NCBI GenBank assembly: GCA_016212885.1 | Contig: JACRDO010000168.1 | Location: 45,602-109,601 of the forward strand | Length of the DNA stretch: 64,000 nt | Source: Elusimicrobiota bacterium | Lineage (GTDB): Bacteria; Elusimicrobiota; Elusimicrobia; UBA1565 | Direction of reading: 5' to 3' | In this document: positions 10,451 through 19,982 of the stretch, piece by piece | Numbering within the stretch: the first letter of the stretch is position 1 | How the letters are laid out: each line of letters starts with the position of its first letter | Notes under the pieces: model-generated | What the model was told of the DNA's origin: nothing | The model's input: the letters and a program-made list of their open reading frames with translations, nothing else | Databases searched by the model: none | Program-made: the position numbers and the translations under genes

Positions 10451-12207
10451 GCGAGCTCGCGGCTCCAGATGCGGGCCCAATCCGCCTCGCCGTAGGCAAA
10501 GCGCCCGCAAAAGCGCCTGCGGACTTCCTGGCGCCGAGGCTCTTGCCACCAGAGGCGGGGATCTTCGATCACGCGGTTGACCGCCGCGGCCGCGGAGGCC
10601 GCGTCGTCATAGAGGATCCCGGCTCCGCGCAGTTCATCGAAGTAGGGGCGGGCCTCCTGCCGCATGACCCAATCCCCCGGGTCCCAGTAAAGGAGGGTGG
10701 GGATATCGGCGGCCAAAGACTCCAAGAACGTGGTCTGCGGGTGGTCGATGACGGCCAGGCGGATGCGGTCGAGCATGCGGCGCCAAGCGGCGGTCCTGGG
10801 GTCGAAACGGAGCCCGGGGAATTCATCCGAAAGCCGGGCCCGATGGCCCCAGCCGAAGTCGACGGGATGGAGCCGGATGAGCATCGATCTTCTGGCCGGA
10901 TCCGAGAGGCAGCGGATGAACCGGGAGCGGTCCCGCAGATAATTCTCGAAACGATGCGAGGCCGGCGTGTAGTCAAAATGCCAACTGTTGGGGTAGCGCG
11001 GAAGCGAGGTGTTGACGAGGATCCAATCCCTGCTCGATCGGCCCGCGCTGCCGGCGCGCCTGGGGGGAAAATGCAATCTGGGATTGGGCATGCGCTTGAG
11101 GGCCGCGCCCCCGGGCGCCGAATCGTCCGTCCAGCCCCATGTCCAGTATTCGTCGGCGATGGCGCGCTCGTGCCTTTCCCGTTGCATGGATTGGAACATC
11201 CCATAGGCGCCGCCGTGCTGGGCGATGATGAGCCGGCCGCCCGCCTCAACGGCTTCGGCTGCGAGGAGCTTGAAATATTCGTTCGAGAACCACCCGACGG
11301 CCGTCTGCAGAAGCCGTGGAAGAGGCTGCCAGTCCGAAAGCACGAGATCCCTGAGCTTGGAGTATCCCTCCAGGAACAAGGTTGGGAAATGCGTCGGCAG
11401 GCATGAGGACAATATCTTCTCGAATTCATCCCGGTGCGGAAAGCCGCGCAGGCCTTGGCGCCTGGAGCCCGCTTCAGGCTCGAAACAGAAGGATTTCGGC
11501 AGTTCCGCCACGACCGGGCGCATGCCGCCGCGGGAGGCCAGGACGAGCGAGAGCGCGTGCCGCCGGTCAAAGTAAAGGTCGCTGAAGAAGCCGCCGCGGT
11601 TCTTGGGCATTCCAAGTCCACGGCTGAGCGCGGCCGCGAGGGTCCGGGGCCGGGATTTCCAGGCCGAGGCTCCAGGCCGCGCTTTCAGGGAGCTCATGCG
11701 GGGGAAACGGCGCAGCTCCGAGCGTATTCCGAGAAGCGGCATGAGCTCGGAGTAGACCTGCAGATTGAACTCGTCGCCGTACAGCCAGGAATTGTACTCC
11801 AGGGTGTTGCGGGGGGTGAGGTAGTCCGCAGGGTCGAGCCTCCAGCTGGCGAGCCGAGGGCAGGCCTCGGCCGCGGCTGAAAGATGCGTCCATCGGTCGC
11901 AAAGCGCGCTGACGAATCCCATGAGCCACGGGCCGAGCAGGATCCGCCAGTAGCGCGGGCTGCGTCTGACGCCGTGGACGCCGTTGAGATAGTCCGCCAG
12001 GAACTCGAGGAGCCGTTCCTGGGCCCTTTCGCAGCGCGCGACGGCGTCCTGCATCCGTCCGGGCGGATCCCAGGGATCCTCCAGGATGCGGCGGCGAAGC
12101 GGGGTCCATCGATCTTTCTGCCCGTAGGGAAGGCACCAGGGACCCAGGATCAGCAGCTCCTGCCGGGTGTCCCAGAACTCCGATATCGCGGTCGTCGCCA
12201 GGAACAT
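10447..12207 (-). CDS. LIC12162-family transferase
   Basis: N-terminus MFLATTAISEFWDTRQELLILGPWCLPY matches the family signature as I know it. Confidence 0.85.
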   Translation of the reverse strand: MFLATTAISEFWDTRQELLILGPWCLPYGQKDRWTPLRRRILEDPWDPPGRMQDAVARCERAQERLLEFLADYLNGVHGVRRSPRYWRILLGPWLMGFVSALCDRWTHLSAAAEACPRLASWRLDPADYLTPRNTLEYNSWLYGDEFNLQVYSELMPLLGIRSELRRFPRMSSLKARPGASAWKSRPRTLAAALSRGLGMPKNRGGFFSDLYFDRRHALSLVLASRGGMRPVVAELPKSFCFEPEAGSRRQGLRGFPHRDEFEKILSSCLPTHFPTLFLEGYSKLRDLVLSDWQPLPRLLQTAVGWFSNEYFKLLAAEAVEAGGRLIIAQHGGAYGMFQSMQRERHERAIADEYWTWGWTDDSAPGGAALKRMPNPRLHFPPRRAGSAGRSSRDWILVNTSLPRYPNSWHFDYTPASHRFENYLRDRSRFIRCLSDPARRSMLIRLHPVDFGWGHRARLSDEFPGLRFDPRTAAWRRMLDRIRLAVIDHPQTTFLESLAADIPTLLYWDPGDWVMRQEARPYFDELRGAGILYDDAASAAAAVNRVIEDPRLWWQEPRRQEVRRRFCGRFAYGEADWARIWSRELA

Positions 12208-12210
12208 AGA

Positions 12211-13785
12211 TCAGGTGCGGACCGCAGAGATAGCGCCGGCTATCCAGCGGCGCATCTCATCCCTTTCAAGCCCGGCCAGCTGCGGCCGGAGCCAGACAAG
12301 AGCCGCCGCTGCGAGGGTGAAGAACGCCCCCGCCAAGCCCAGATGCCGCGCCAGAGAGAGCTTGCCGGCGATCGGCCCCGCGAGCGCGACAAGGCTGTGG
12401 CTGGAGTATGCCAGCAGCAGGAGCAGGGCCGGAGTCATTAGCTGGGAGGCCATGGGCCAACGCCAGCCGGTCTCCCGGCAGATGATGAGCCCTTGCAGGT
12501 TGACGATGGCGATTTGCGCTGCGACCATTTTGACCGCCAATCCGGCTGCGCCCAGCCCCAGGCCAGGGATCCATGCCGAGCCCGGCGCTACGACGAAATA
12601 GGCCGCGGGCAGGCTGATGGCGACTCCGAAGGCGGCGCTGAGGAGATAGATCCACGTCTTGCCGGTTGCTTGAAGGTAGGAGCCGTTGATCTGTCCGAGA
12701 TTCGAGTGCACCGGATAGAAGAGCATCACGGCGAAGGTCAGCCAGGCTCCGGCATAGTCCGGCCCCACGAGGACCCCCAGGATCTCCCGGCTGAAAGGGA
12801 TGAGGAAGCAGCCGATGGAAGCGGCGAAGAAATAGAGGGCCTGAGTGGACTTCAGGAAAAGGCGGCGCATCCGCTCATGATCCTTTGTCTCGTGGGCATG
12901 CGCGATCTCCTTCCAAAAGATGTTGACCAGAGAGGTCGCCCCGATGAGCGTGATGACGGAGAACTGCTGTCCGAAGGAAAGGAAGCCTTGCTGCACGGAG
13001 CCCGCGTATTTCTGGAGAAGCCAGCGGTCCGCGAAGTTGTAGACGAAGATGATCCAGGAAGTGACGACCATGGGAAGGCAGAAATCCGCGTATTCCCTCC
13101 AGATCATTTTGAAGCTTTCCCGCAGGGCATCCGTCGGCTCGAATTCCCACTTGAAGCGCAGGAGGAACAGGAGTAGGGCGCCGGCATATTCGATGGAGAT
13201 GATCCCGAACAGGAACGGTACGCTCAGCAGGTCCAGCTTGATCCCCAGAAGGACGAGGAGGAGATGGACCACGCTGATCCCCAGCTGGAGCTTCTGAGCC
13301 AGGATGGTCTCTCGGGCGGATTCGGCGATCTGCTGCAGGGTGCGCCAGATCTGGTTGGCGAAGAAACCGGCCGCCAAAGCCAGGAAGACCAGGCCTTGCG
13401 GCTGGCCGAGCCAGAGGGACGCCAGCCAGGAGCGCGGAAGGAATCCGGAGATGAGCGCCAGAATCAAGACCTGCGCGGCCAGCCAGCCGGCATAGACTCC
13501 GTAGAAGCCCCGGCTCCTCTTCCTTCGGGAGATGAAGGTGTAGAACGCCGCGGCGCTGCCCATGTCCAACATGGGGACCATGGCCGCGAAGATGCTCAAA
13601 AGAAAGTTCATTGTTCCGTAACGGGAGGGCCCCAAGCCTTTGGCCACCAGTATCCCGGTTGCGAGGGAAACGAGGAGCCGCAGTCCGGTCCCGAGCAGGG
13701 CCGCGCTGAAACGGACCTTGACCTGGTGGCGCAGCGGGGGGGCGGGCTCGGGGATTCCCGCCAAAGGAGGGAACAGCTCTTTCAT
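12211..13785 (-). CDS. Polysaccharide flippase, Wzx/MATE-like
   Basis: About 520 aa multi-TM protein; LLVSLATGILVAKGLGPSRYGTMNFLLSI N-terminus. Confidence 0.9.
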   Translation of the reverse strand: MKELFPPLAGIPEPAPPLRHQVKVRFSAALLGTGLRLLVSLATGILVAKGLGPSRYGTMNFLLSIFAAMVPMLDMGSAAAFYTFISRRKRSRGFYGVYAGWLAAQVLILALISGFLPRSWLASLWLGQPQGLVFLALAAGFFANQIWRTLQQIAESARETILAQKLQLGISVVHLLLVLLGIKLDLLSVPFLFGIISIEYAGALLLFLLRFKWEFEPTDALRESFKMIWREYADFCLPMVVTSWIIFVYNFADRWLLQKYAGSVQQGFLSFGQQFSVITLIGATSLVNIFWKEIAHAHETKDHERMRRLFLKSTQALYFFAASIGCFLIPFSREILGVLVGPDYAGAWLTFAVMLFYPVHSNLGQINGSYLQATGKTWIYLLSAAFGVAISLPAAYFVVAPGSAWIPGLGLGAAGLAVKMVAAQIAIVNLQGLIICRETGWRWPMASQLMTPALLLLLAYSSHSLVALAGPIAGKLSLARHLGLAGAFFTLAAAALVWLRPQLAGLERDEMRRWIAGAISAVRT

Positions 13786-14831
13786 GAGGTTTTCAGCCGG
13801 AGCCGATCCCGGAGCCTCAGGATCCCCGCGGCAGCCAGAACCTTCTTGAAGACGAGCCGCGGCAGGATGGCGCGTTCCAATGACCGCAGATAGGCGTCCG
13901 CCCTGGCCGCTTCGCCGGTCGGGATGTCTTCTCTATCCCTGAACCGGCCCGAAACCTTATAAATGCTGCGGATGTATTCGTCTCCCGCGACCCGCTCGAA
14001 ACCGGCGCAGCCCATTACATAGTCCAAAGTGGCCAGGGAGAAGTGATAGGTGTGGGCGTTCTGGAGGTACTCCAGGAAATTCCCCTTGCAGTTGGCTTTG
14101 ATCCATCCGTAAATCCCGGGGACTTCGATGAAGAAATGCCCGTCGGGATTGAGCAGATTCCGGATCCTTCCCAGCATGGGGGCGAGATCCAGGAAATGCT
14201 CGAGGACGTGCTGGAGGATGAACAGGTCCGCTTTGCGGCCGTCTTCCTCCAGCCTCTCGATCCCGCCGACAAAAAGCCGCTCGACGCCGCTCAAGCGCTT
14301 GCCGAACTCGATGTTCCGGGACCCATAATCGGCTCCAGCCACGCTATGCCCGCGCGACTGGAAGATCGAAAGCGTAGCGCCCATGTTGCTGCCGAGCTCG
14401 AAGACGACTCCCGGCTTCGGCCCCAGGCGCCGCTCGACGAAGTCGAAGACGATCCGCCCCAGCCTCAGCCATTCCTGATATTTGGCGTTCTCGCCGCGGG
14501 ACGCGCCCTCGTAGAGGGGGCGGTATTCGCTCTCATAGAAGCGGGCGTATGCGGATTGATCCATGCGCGGGTTGGTGCTCAAAAGCCCGCACTTCGCGCA
14601 TACGGAGGTCTGCACTTGGAGCCCATAGCGGTCGACCTGCGCGAGGACCCTGAAATGCCGCTCTCCGCAGAAGCAGGGGACGGTCTCCAGGGCGTACTCG
14701 CCGTCCCGGATCTTCGCCGCGACGATATCCCGGACATTCTCCTGCGATGGCTGCAAAGCGCTGAAGAAAAGCCCGGAAGGAGGGAATGAAAATCTGCGGG
14801 AGATCAGGGCCTCTTCGAAGGTGGGCTTCAA
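13782..14831 (-). CDS. Class I SAM-dependent methyltransferase
   Basis: CAKCGLLSTNPRMD, VVFELGSNMGATLSIFQSRGHSVAGADYG, LQHVLEHFLDL. Confidence 0.9.
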   Translation of the reverse strand: MKPTFEEALISRRFSFPPSGLFFSALQPSQENVRDIVAAKIRDGEYALETVPCFCGERHFRVLAQVDRYGLQVQTSVCAKCGLLSTNPRMDQSAYARFYESEYRPLYEGASRGENAKYQEWLRLGRIVFDFVERRLGPKPGVVFELGSNMGATLSIFQSRGHSVAGADYGSRNIEFGKRLSGVERLFVGGIERLEEDGRKADLFILQHVLEHFLDLAPMLGRIRNLLNPDGHFFIEVPGIYGWIKANCKGNFLEYLQNAHTYHFSLATLDYVMGCAGFERVAGDEYIRSIYKVSGRFRDREDIPTGEAARADAYLRSLERAILPRLVFKKVLAAAGILRLRDRLRLKTS

Positions 14832-15673
14832 GGTTGTTTATTGCGAAAGATCCTTTTGAGGCGGTCCTTCAGCGGGGCGGGAAGCTTGGAAAGGAAATAT
14901 TTCCCCAGGTTGTATCCATATCCGATCTTCCGGAACGCGATCCAGAGCGGAGAACGAGGCCGAGGGATGATATCCGGTACCCGATAAGGGCCGGCATGAA
15001 GCAGCGCCTGATCGTAAGAGAAAGGCACGAATCGTTCTTTTCGGCATTCGACTATCAAAGAATAACTAGCGGCTTTGTCGTAGGGGCAGCCTCTCAATTC
15101 CTTGTGTTCGGCTATTTCCGAGTCATGGATGTCGCAGGGCCGGATCTTATGGAAGCCGTAATGCCTCAGCAATCCGGAAAGCATCTCATAGTCATAGCAG
15201 CACACATGGCCGTAGCCTGCCAGGATCTCAGAGAAGTCGGAGCTCAGCAAAAAGTTGTCATAACCAGCCGAAACGATGAAATTGACGAAAGCCTGCCCCA
15301 ACCCCAGGGTGGTCTTGAGCCCGGAGCCGTCGTCCTTGATAAAGGCCTCCATTTGCTTGCGATCATTGTTGACATAGGCCGTCGCGAGCTTCTTCAGATC
15401 CGGGGTGAGGAGCCTCAAGATGCCGTCCTTCTGCATGACCCTGTTGATTTCACATAGCGCCTGCTCGATCTTGAAATGGCTGATATGCTCGATCACATGA
15501 GAACAGAAGATAACCTCGAACGCCTCATCGCGGTAGGGAAGGTCCCATGCCTGCTTCCTCAAATGGAACGGCTTGGCGACGATGTCATGATCCAAGACTT
15601 CCCACCCGTCCTTCTTCCACGAATGGCCGGCGCCTAGATTGAATTTTCTATGGGAGGTCCGTTTGTAATTCAT
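14828..15673 (-). CDS. Class I SAM-dependent methyltransferase
   Basis: KFNLGAGHSWKKDGWEVLDHD...EVIFCSHVIEHI. Confidence 0.87.
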   Translation of the reverse strand: MNYKRTSHRKFNLGAGHSWKKDGWEVLDHDIVAKPFHLRKQAWDLPYRDEAFEVIFCSHVIEHISHFKIEQALCEINRVMQKDGILRLLTPDLKKLATAYVNNDRKQMEAFIKDDGSGLKTTLGLGQAFVNFIVSAGYDNFLLSSDFSEILAGYGHVCCYDYEMLSGLLRHYGFHKIRPCDIHDSEIAEHKELRGCPYDKAASYSLIVECRKERFVPFSYDQALLHAGPYRVPDIIPRPRSPLWIAFRKIGYGYNLGKYFLSKLPAPLKDRLKRIFRNKQP

Positions 15674-15683
15674 CCGGCCTTGA

Positions 15684-16532
15684 TCACTCTTCGTGGTACC
15701 TCAGCTTCTTGGCGATAGGCAGCTCTTTCGCGCTGATCTTCTTTTTCCCGTCGCCCAGGATCGAGGCGACTCTGCGGGCGTCACGGACCATCAGCTCCAA
15801 TCCTCTCTTCTCCAAGGAGGCGGCCTGGTCGCTTCCATACATGGCCCTGTCCAAGGTAATGTGCCTTTCCAATGTCGTGGCCCCGAATGCCACCGCCAAT
15901 ACCGAGGGGAGGATGCCTCTTTCATGCCCGCTGTATCCGACGTCGCAATGATAGCGTTCCTTCAATGTCCTGACCGCGAGGATGTTGCATTCCTCGTCTT
16001 CAGAGGGATAGGTCGACACGCAGTGCATCAGGGTGAACGGGCAATCGGATTTCCTGAAGAGGTCCACCGCCCTGTCGATGATATCCAAGTCGCTCATCCC
16101 GGTGGAGATGAAGGTATGCTTCTTCTCTTCAGCCACCATCTTCAGCAGATCCGTGTGGGTCAGCATCGCCGACGCGACCTTGTTGTGCTTGAGGTTGTAC
16201 CGCCTCAGGAATTCCTGGCTTTTCTTGTCCCACGCGGACGCAAACCATAAGATATCCTTTCCCTTGCAGTAGGCATCGATGGCATCGTAGTCCTTCTTGT
16301 CGAATTCCAGCCCTTCCTTCTGCGCCCGCTGGGTCGTCCCCCAGGGGCTCTCCCTCAGGGAATCCAGGAAATCCTTCTTGTAGACAATATCGATCGTCCT
16401 CTTTTGGAACTTGACCGCATCGCATCCGCATTCCTTGGCCATATCGATCAGCTTCTTGGCCGTTTCGAGGTCTCCGTTGTGGTTGATTCCCAACTCGGCG
16501 ATAATGAACGGCTTGTTCATCTTCTCGGTCAT
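15684..16532 (-). CDS. N-acetylneuraminate synthase family protein (NeuB-like, no SAF domain)
   Basis: FIIAELGINHNGDLETAKKLIDMAKECGCDAVKFQKRT...VGYSGHERGI...LERHITLDRAMYGSDQ. Confidence 0.92.
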   Translation of the reverse strand: MTEKMNKPFIIAELGINHNGDLETAKKLIDMAKECGCDAVKFQKRTIDIVYKKDFLDSLRESPWGTTQRAQKEGLEFDKKDYDAIDAYCKGKDILWFASAWDKKSQEFLRRYNLKHNKVASAMLTHTDLLKMVAEEKKHTFISTGMSDLDIIDRAVDLFRKSDCPFTLMHCVSTYPSEDEECNILAVRTLKERYHCDVGYSGHERGILPSVLAVAFGATTLERHITLDRAMYGSDQAASLEKRGLELMVRDARRVASILGDGKKKISAKELPIAKKLRYHEE

Positions 16533-17356
16533 GAGGCTCTCCTTTGCAAATCCCATCCGGTCGGCACGCCCCAGAAGCGGCAGTACGAGCAAAGAGGGAC
16601 GTCGCTCCGTTTGCCGCGCTTATGGAGTTCAAGCCATCTCATCCGTTTGGCGCTGTTCCAGATCTCCGCCAGGGAATGTCTGTTCGCGTCTCCGATCACG
16701 CCCAGCCTTTTCGGATCGAATCGGACGCAGATCGAGACCTCCCCCCGGCTGTTGATCGCGAGGTGATGAAGGAAGTCCAGGCAGATCCCTATCTCCGGGA
16801 TCGTGGGATCCCGCCTTCGATAGTTGAAGCTGCCCATCGGCGAATGCAGGACTCTCGTGGCCATTGGAAGCCCGAGCCGCTCATACCGCTTGGGATCCAC
16901 TGCGCCGTTGAGCCTCAGCAGGGTCCAGGGCTTCCTTTCTTTCTTCAGCTTCAGGAATCGGGAAATGATCCGATATTGCTCGTCCGCTTCGGGGTCTTTC
17001 TCGATGATCGAGATCGCCATCGTGTCCAGGTTGCCGATGATCTCATCGGCCTTCTGGACCAATAATTTGCCGTTGGTGACGACGTTCGTCAGCTGCCTGC
17101 CGAACAATCCGACCGCTTCGCCGAATCGCGGATACAGCAAGGCCTCGCCGTTGTTGTGCAGTTGGACGGCGATGCCCGGCGGGAGCTGCCGCGCGATCTT
17201 TTTCGCCAGATTGAAATCCATGTCCCCATAGGCCAGCGCCAATTCGGGGTAATCCCTCTCCACCTTCCGCCTTCCGCATATCCAGCAGGCCTTGTTGCAC
17301 CGGCTGGTAAGCTCGACATTGATGTTCGCCAAGCCGCCGAGAGGGCATCCCTTCAT
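16529..17356 (-). CDS. Radical SAM/SPASM-type protein
   Basis: NVELTSRCNKACWICGRR; C-terminal CLDFLHHLAINSRGEVSICVRFD...CSYCRFWG. Confidence 0.9.
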   Translation of the reverse strand: MKGCPLGGLANINVELTSRCNKACWICGRRKVERDYPELALAYGDMDFNLAKKIARQLPPGIAVQLHNNGEALLYPRFGEAVGLFGRQLTNVVTNGKLLVQKADEIIGNLDTMAISIIEKDPEADEQYRIISRFLKLKKERKPWTLLRLNGAVDPKRYERLGLPMATRVLHSPMGSFNYRRRDPTIPEIGICLDFLHHLAINSRGEVSICVRFDPKRLGVIGDANRHSLAEIWNSAKRMRWLELHKRGKRSDVPLCSYCRFWGVPTGWDLQRRAS

Positions 17357-18189
17357 GTCACGGTCCAACCCCCGTCTATGACAAGGGCCTGGCCGGTCAT
17401 ATAGGCGGAGGCATCGGACGCCAGGTAAAGCAGCGCTCCCCGCAGGTCTCTCGGATGCCCGATCCTTCCGAGCGCCGTATTGCGCCGGAGCCGAAGGATG
17501 AACGGGTCATCCGGGGCTACGGCATTACAGCCTTTCTCTTCCACGTTGGAGAATGCTCCCGGCAGGACCGCGTTGCAGCGTATCCCGTAGCGCCCCCAGA
17601 AGGAAGCGGTATATCTCGTCAGAGCGAGCAGCCCCGCCTTGTTCGCGCTGTAGGTCGGAGGATTGAAGAAATGCGTCCCTTCGTATAATCGCGGGCTGGG
17701 AGAGATGATCCCGTACATCGAGCTGATATTGATGATGCTGCCCTTCCTCTTCTTTTTGAATCGCGCCCCGATGATCTGGGTGGCCAGCATCGCCCAGTAG
17801 ATTCCCGATTCGAAAGCGGATCTCCATTGCTCATAAACGGACTCCTCCAGGCGCCCGGCAGGAGTATTGAAGCCGGTCCTGGGGCTGAAGTCATAGGCAT
17901 TGTTGATCAGAACGTCGATATCGAATCTCTTGACCAGCTTCCTCAAAAGCGCGGAGAATGCCTTTCGCTTATAGAAATCCAGCTGATAGCAGCGGACTCT
18001 GTCCTTTCCGAATTGCTTTTGGTAGCGTTTTTCCTGCTCCCAAATCTTGTCCGAACGGCCCAAAAGGATCGTTTTTGAGCCGCATTCCAGGAATGTCTTC
18101 GCGATGGTGCGGCCGAAGAACCCGCTTGCCCCGGTGATGAGAATGCCCCTGCCGGAAACATCAAATATTTCTTGCAAGGGGGTTCTCAT
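17353..18189 (-). CDS. SDR-family oxidoreductase
   Basis: [59 protein letters not shown]. Confidence 0.92.
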   Translation of the reverse strand: MRTPLQEIFDVSGRGILITGASGFFGRTIAKTFLECGSKTILLGRSDKIWEQEKRYQKQFGKDRVRCYQLDFYKRKAFSALLRKLVKRFDIDVLINNAYDFSPRTGFNTPAGRLEESVYEQWRSAFESGIYWAMLATQIIGARFKKKRKGSIINISSMYGIISPSPRLYEGTHFFNPPTYSANKAGLLALTRYTASFWGRYGIRCNAVLPGAFSNVEEKGCNAVAPDDPFILRLRRNTALGRIGHPRDLRGALLYLASDASAYMTGQALVIDGGWTVT

Positions 18190-18883
18190 CTCTGACCGGC
18201 TCCTTTAAGGATTTGTCCTTGATGTAATAGGCGCAGAGTCCGAGATCTTCCCGGCCGTCGATCTGATGAGACTTCCAAAACGGCATGACATAGGCGGATA
18301 TCTTCCCTCCAAGACGGTTGAGCTCTTTTCTCAAGAGGCCCGGCCTGAAAATATAAAGGGAGCCGTTTTCCAGATACTGGGGCCGAATCTCCTGCCGGCG
18401 GAGGCGATTCTTATAATCGTAGTTGACGCTGACGAAGCTGCCGCGCCGTTTCTCCCAGATGAAATGGTCTTCCAGCGTCGCGCATGAGAACAGGGAATCC
18501 GCCTTCTGCTCGGCGAACTGCTTCATCGCGTCGTCGATGTCGTTCTTCTCCCGCAAAGGAGAGGTCGCTTGCAGGAAAATGACTGAATCGATCTTCGATT
18601 TCCTCTTGTTTTCAATGGAATCCAGCGCATGAAGCAGGGCCTCTTCGGACCGCGCCGCGTCGCTTGCCAATTCCGCGGGGCGTTCGATGACGGCTGCGCC
18701 GTATCCGCGGGAGACGGCGGCGATCCTGACGTCGTCCGTCGAAACGAAGACCTCGTCCACGAGATCGGCGTTCCGGGCTTGGCTGATGGACCAGGCGATC
18801 AGCGGATGCCCCGCCAATTCCACGATGTTCTTGCGTGGGATCCCTTTGGAGCCGCCGCGAGCTGGAATTATCGCGACATTCAC
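18161..18883 (-). CDS. Acylneuraminate cytidylyltransferase family (NeuA-like), GTG start
   Basis: [47 protein letters not shown]. Confidence 0.93.
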   Translation of the reverse strand: MNVAIIPARGGSKGIPRKNIVELAGHPLIAWSISQARNADLVDEVFVSTDDVRIAAVSRGYGAAVIERPAELASDAARSEEALLHALDSIENKRKSKIDSVIFLQATSPLREKNDIDDAMKQFAEQKADSLFSCATLEDHFIWEKRRGSFVSVNYDYKNRLRRQEIRPQYLENGSLYIFRPGLLRKELNRLGGKISAYVMPFWKSHQIDGREDLGLCAYYIKDKSLKEPVRDENPLARNI

Positions 18884-18889
18884 ATCGCA

Positions 18890-18918
18890 ATAGTATCATC
18901 CTTGACCATGGGTGTCAA
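18890..18918 (-). promoter_or_regulatory. Sigma70-like promoter for the NeuA-to-GT4 operon
   Basis: Reverse strand TTGACA-17 nt-TACTAT; -10 lies 6 nt before the GTG at 18883. Confidence 0.6.
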
Positions 18919-18933
18919 TTTTTGATATTTGAC

Positions 18934-19959
18934 ATGGGCGTGCCTCCTGAAACCGCGGCTTCGGCCGGGCGCTTGGCCGAGGTCCCTTGCGCCGCCTGCG
19001 GCGGCCTCGAAACCGCGCCTCTGTTTTCCTGCAGGGATCCGGACGGATTCGTCCCGGAGCCCTTTCATCTCGTCTCCTGCGTCCGCTGCGGGCTGATTTT
19101 CGTCAACCCCAGGCCTGACGCTCAGGGACTTTCCCGCTTTTATTACCGGGAATACTACCAGAAGCCCCCCGGATTCTTGAGCGGCCTTGTCGCGGCGTGC
19201 ATGCGGGTTTTTCAGGATTACCGGGCTGGAAAGATCCTCGGGCGAAAGAAGCCGGGGCGCATCCTGGATGTGGGCTGCGGCGAGGGATCCTTTCTGGCCG
19301 GCTGCGCGGCGCATGGATGGGAGCCTTGGGGCGTGGAAACCTCCTCCGCCGGGGCGGCGCTGGCCCGCGGGAAGGGACTGAAGGTTTTCGACAAGCCTCT
19401 GGATGAGTGCGGATTGCCCGCGGCCTATTTCGACGTGATCACACTATGGCAATCCATCGAGCACGTGATGGATCCGGCCGGAACCCTGAGGGAGACCCGC
19501 CGGATACTCAAAGACGACGGCCTCCTCTTCCTGGCTTTCCCCAACAGCGACAGCCTCGAATTCAAGGCCTTCGGGCCTCGATGGTTCCATCTGGATCCGC
19601 CGCGGCACCTCTACCATTTCAGCCCCCGTACGATGGGGGGCCTGCTGCGCTCCTGCGGTTTTCAAGCCCTCGATGCGGATCATTTCTACTGGGACTACAA
19701 TATCTTCGGCTGTTATCAAAGCCTGCTGAACCTCTTTTCCACTGAGATGAATTTCCTCTACAGGGCCCTGAAGGGGGTCAGGATGCCGCTGAGCCCCGGC
19801 CTATGGGCCTGGAACGTGTTCCTGATCATGGCGACCGCTCCGATCTTCCTGCCGCTGTCCGTGTTCGGCGCCTTGACCTCTGCGTGCATCGGCCGCTCGG
19901 GCTGCATCGGCTTCTATTCAGCGAAAGCGGGGCCGGGCCTTTCCAGTCCGCACGGTTAA
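18934..19959 (+). CDS. Class I SAM-dependent methyltransferase with N-terminal Cys motif
   Basis: PCAACGGLETAPLFSC...CVRCGLIFVNPRPD; ILDVGCGEGSFLAGCA. Confidence 0.92.
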   Translation: MGVPPETAASAGRLAEVPCAACGGLETAPLFSCRDPDGFVPEPFHLVSCVRCGLIFVNPRPDAQGLSRFYYREYYQKPPGFLSGLVAACMRVFQDYRAGKILGRKKPGRILDVGCGEGSFLAGCAAHGWEPWGVETSSAGAALARGKGLKVFDKPLDECGLPAAYFDVITLWQSIEHVMDPAGTLRETRRILKDDGLLFLAFPNSDSLEFKAFGPRWFHLDPPRHLYHFSPRTMGGLLRSCGFQALDADHFYWDYNIFGCYQSLLNLFSTEMNFLYRALKGVRMPLSPGLWAWNVFLIMATAPIFLPLSVFGALTSACIGRSGCIGFYSAKAGPGLSSPHG

Positions 19960-19982
19960 CCGCTATAATTGCGTGCATTTTT

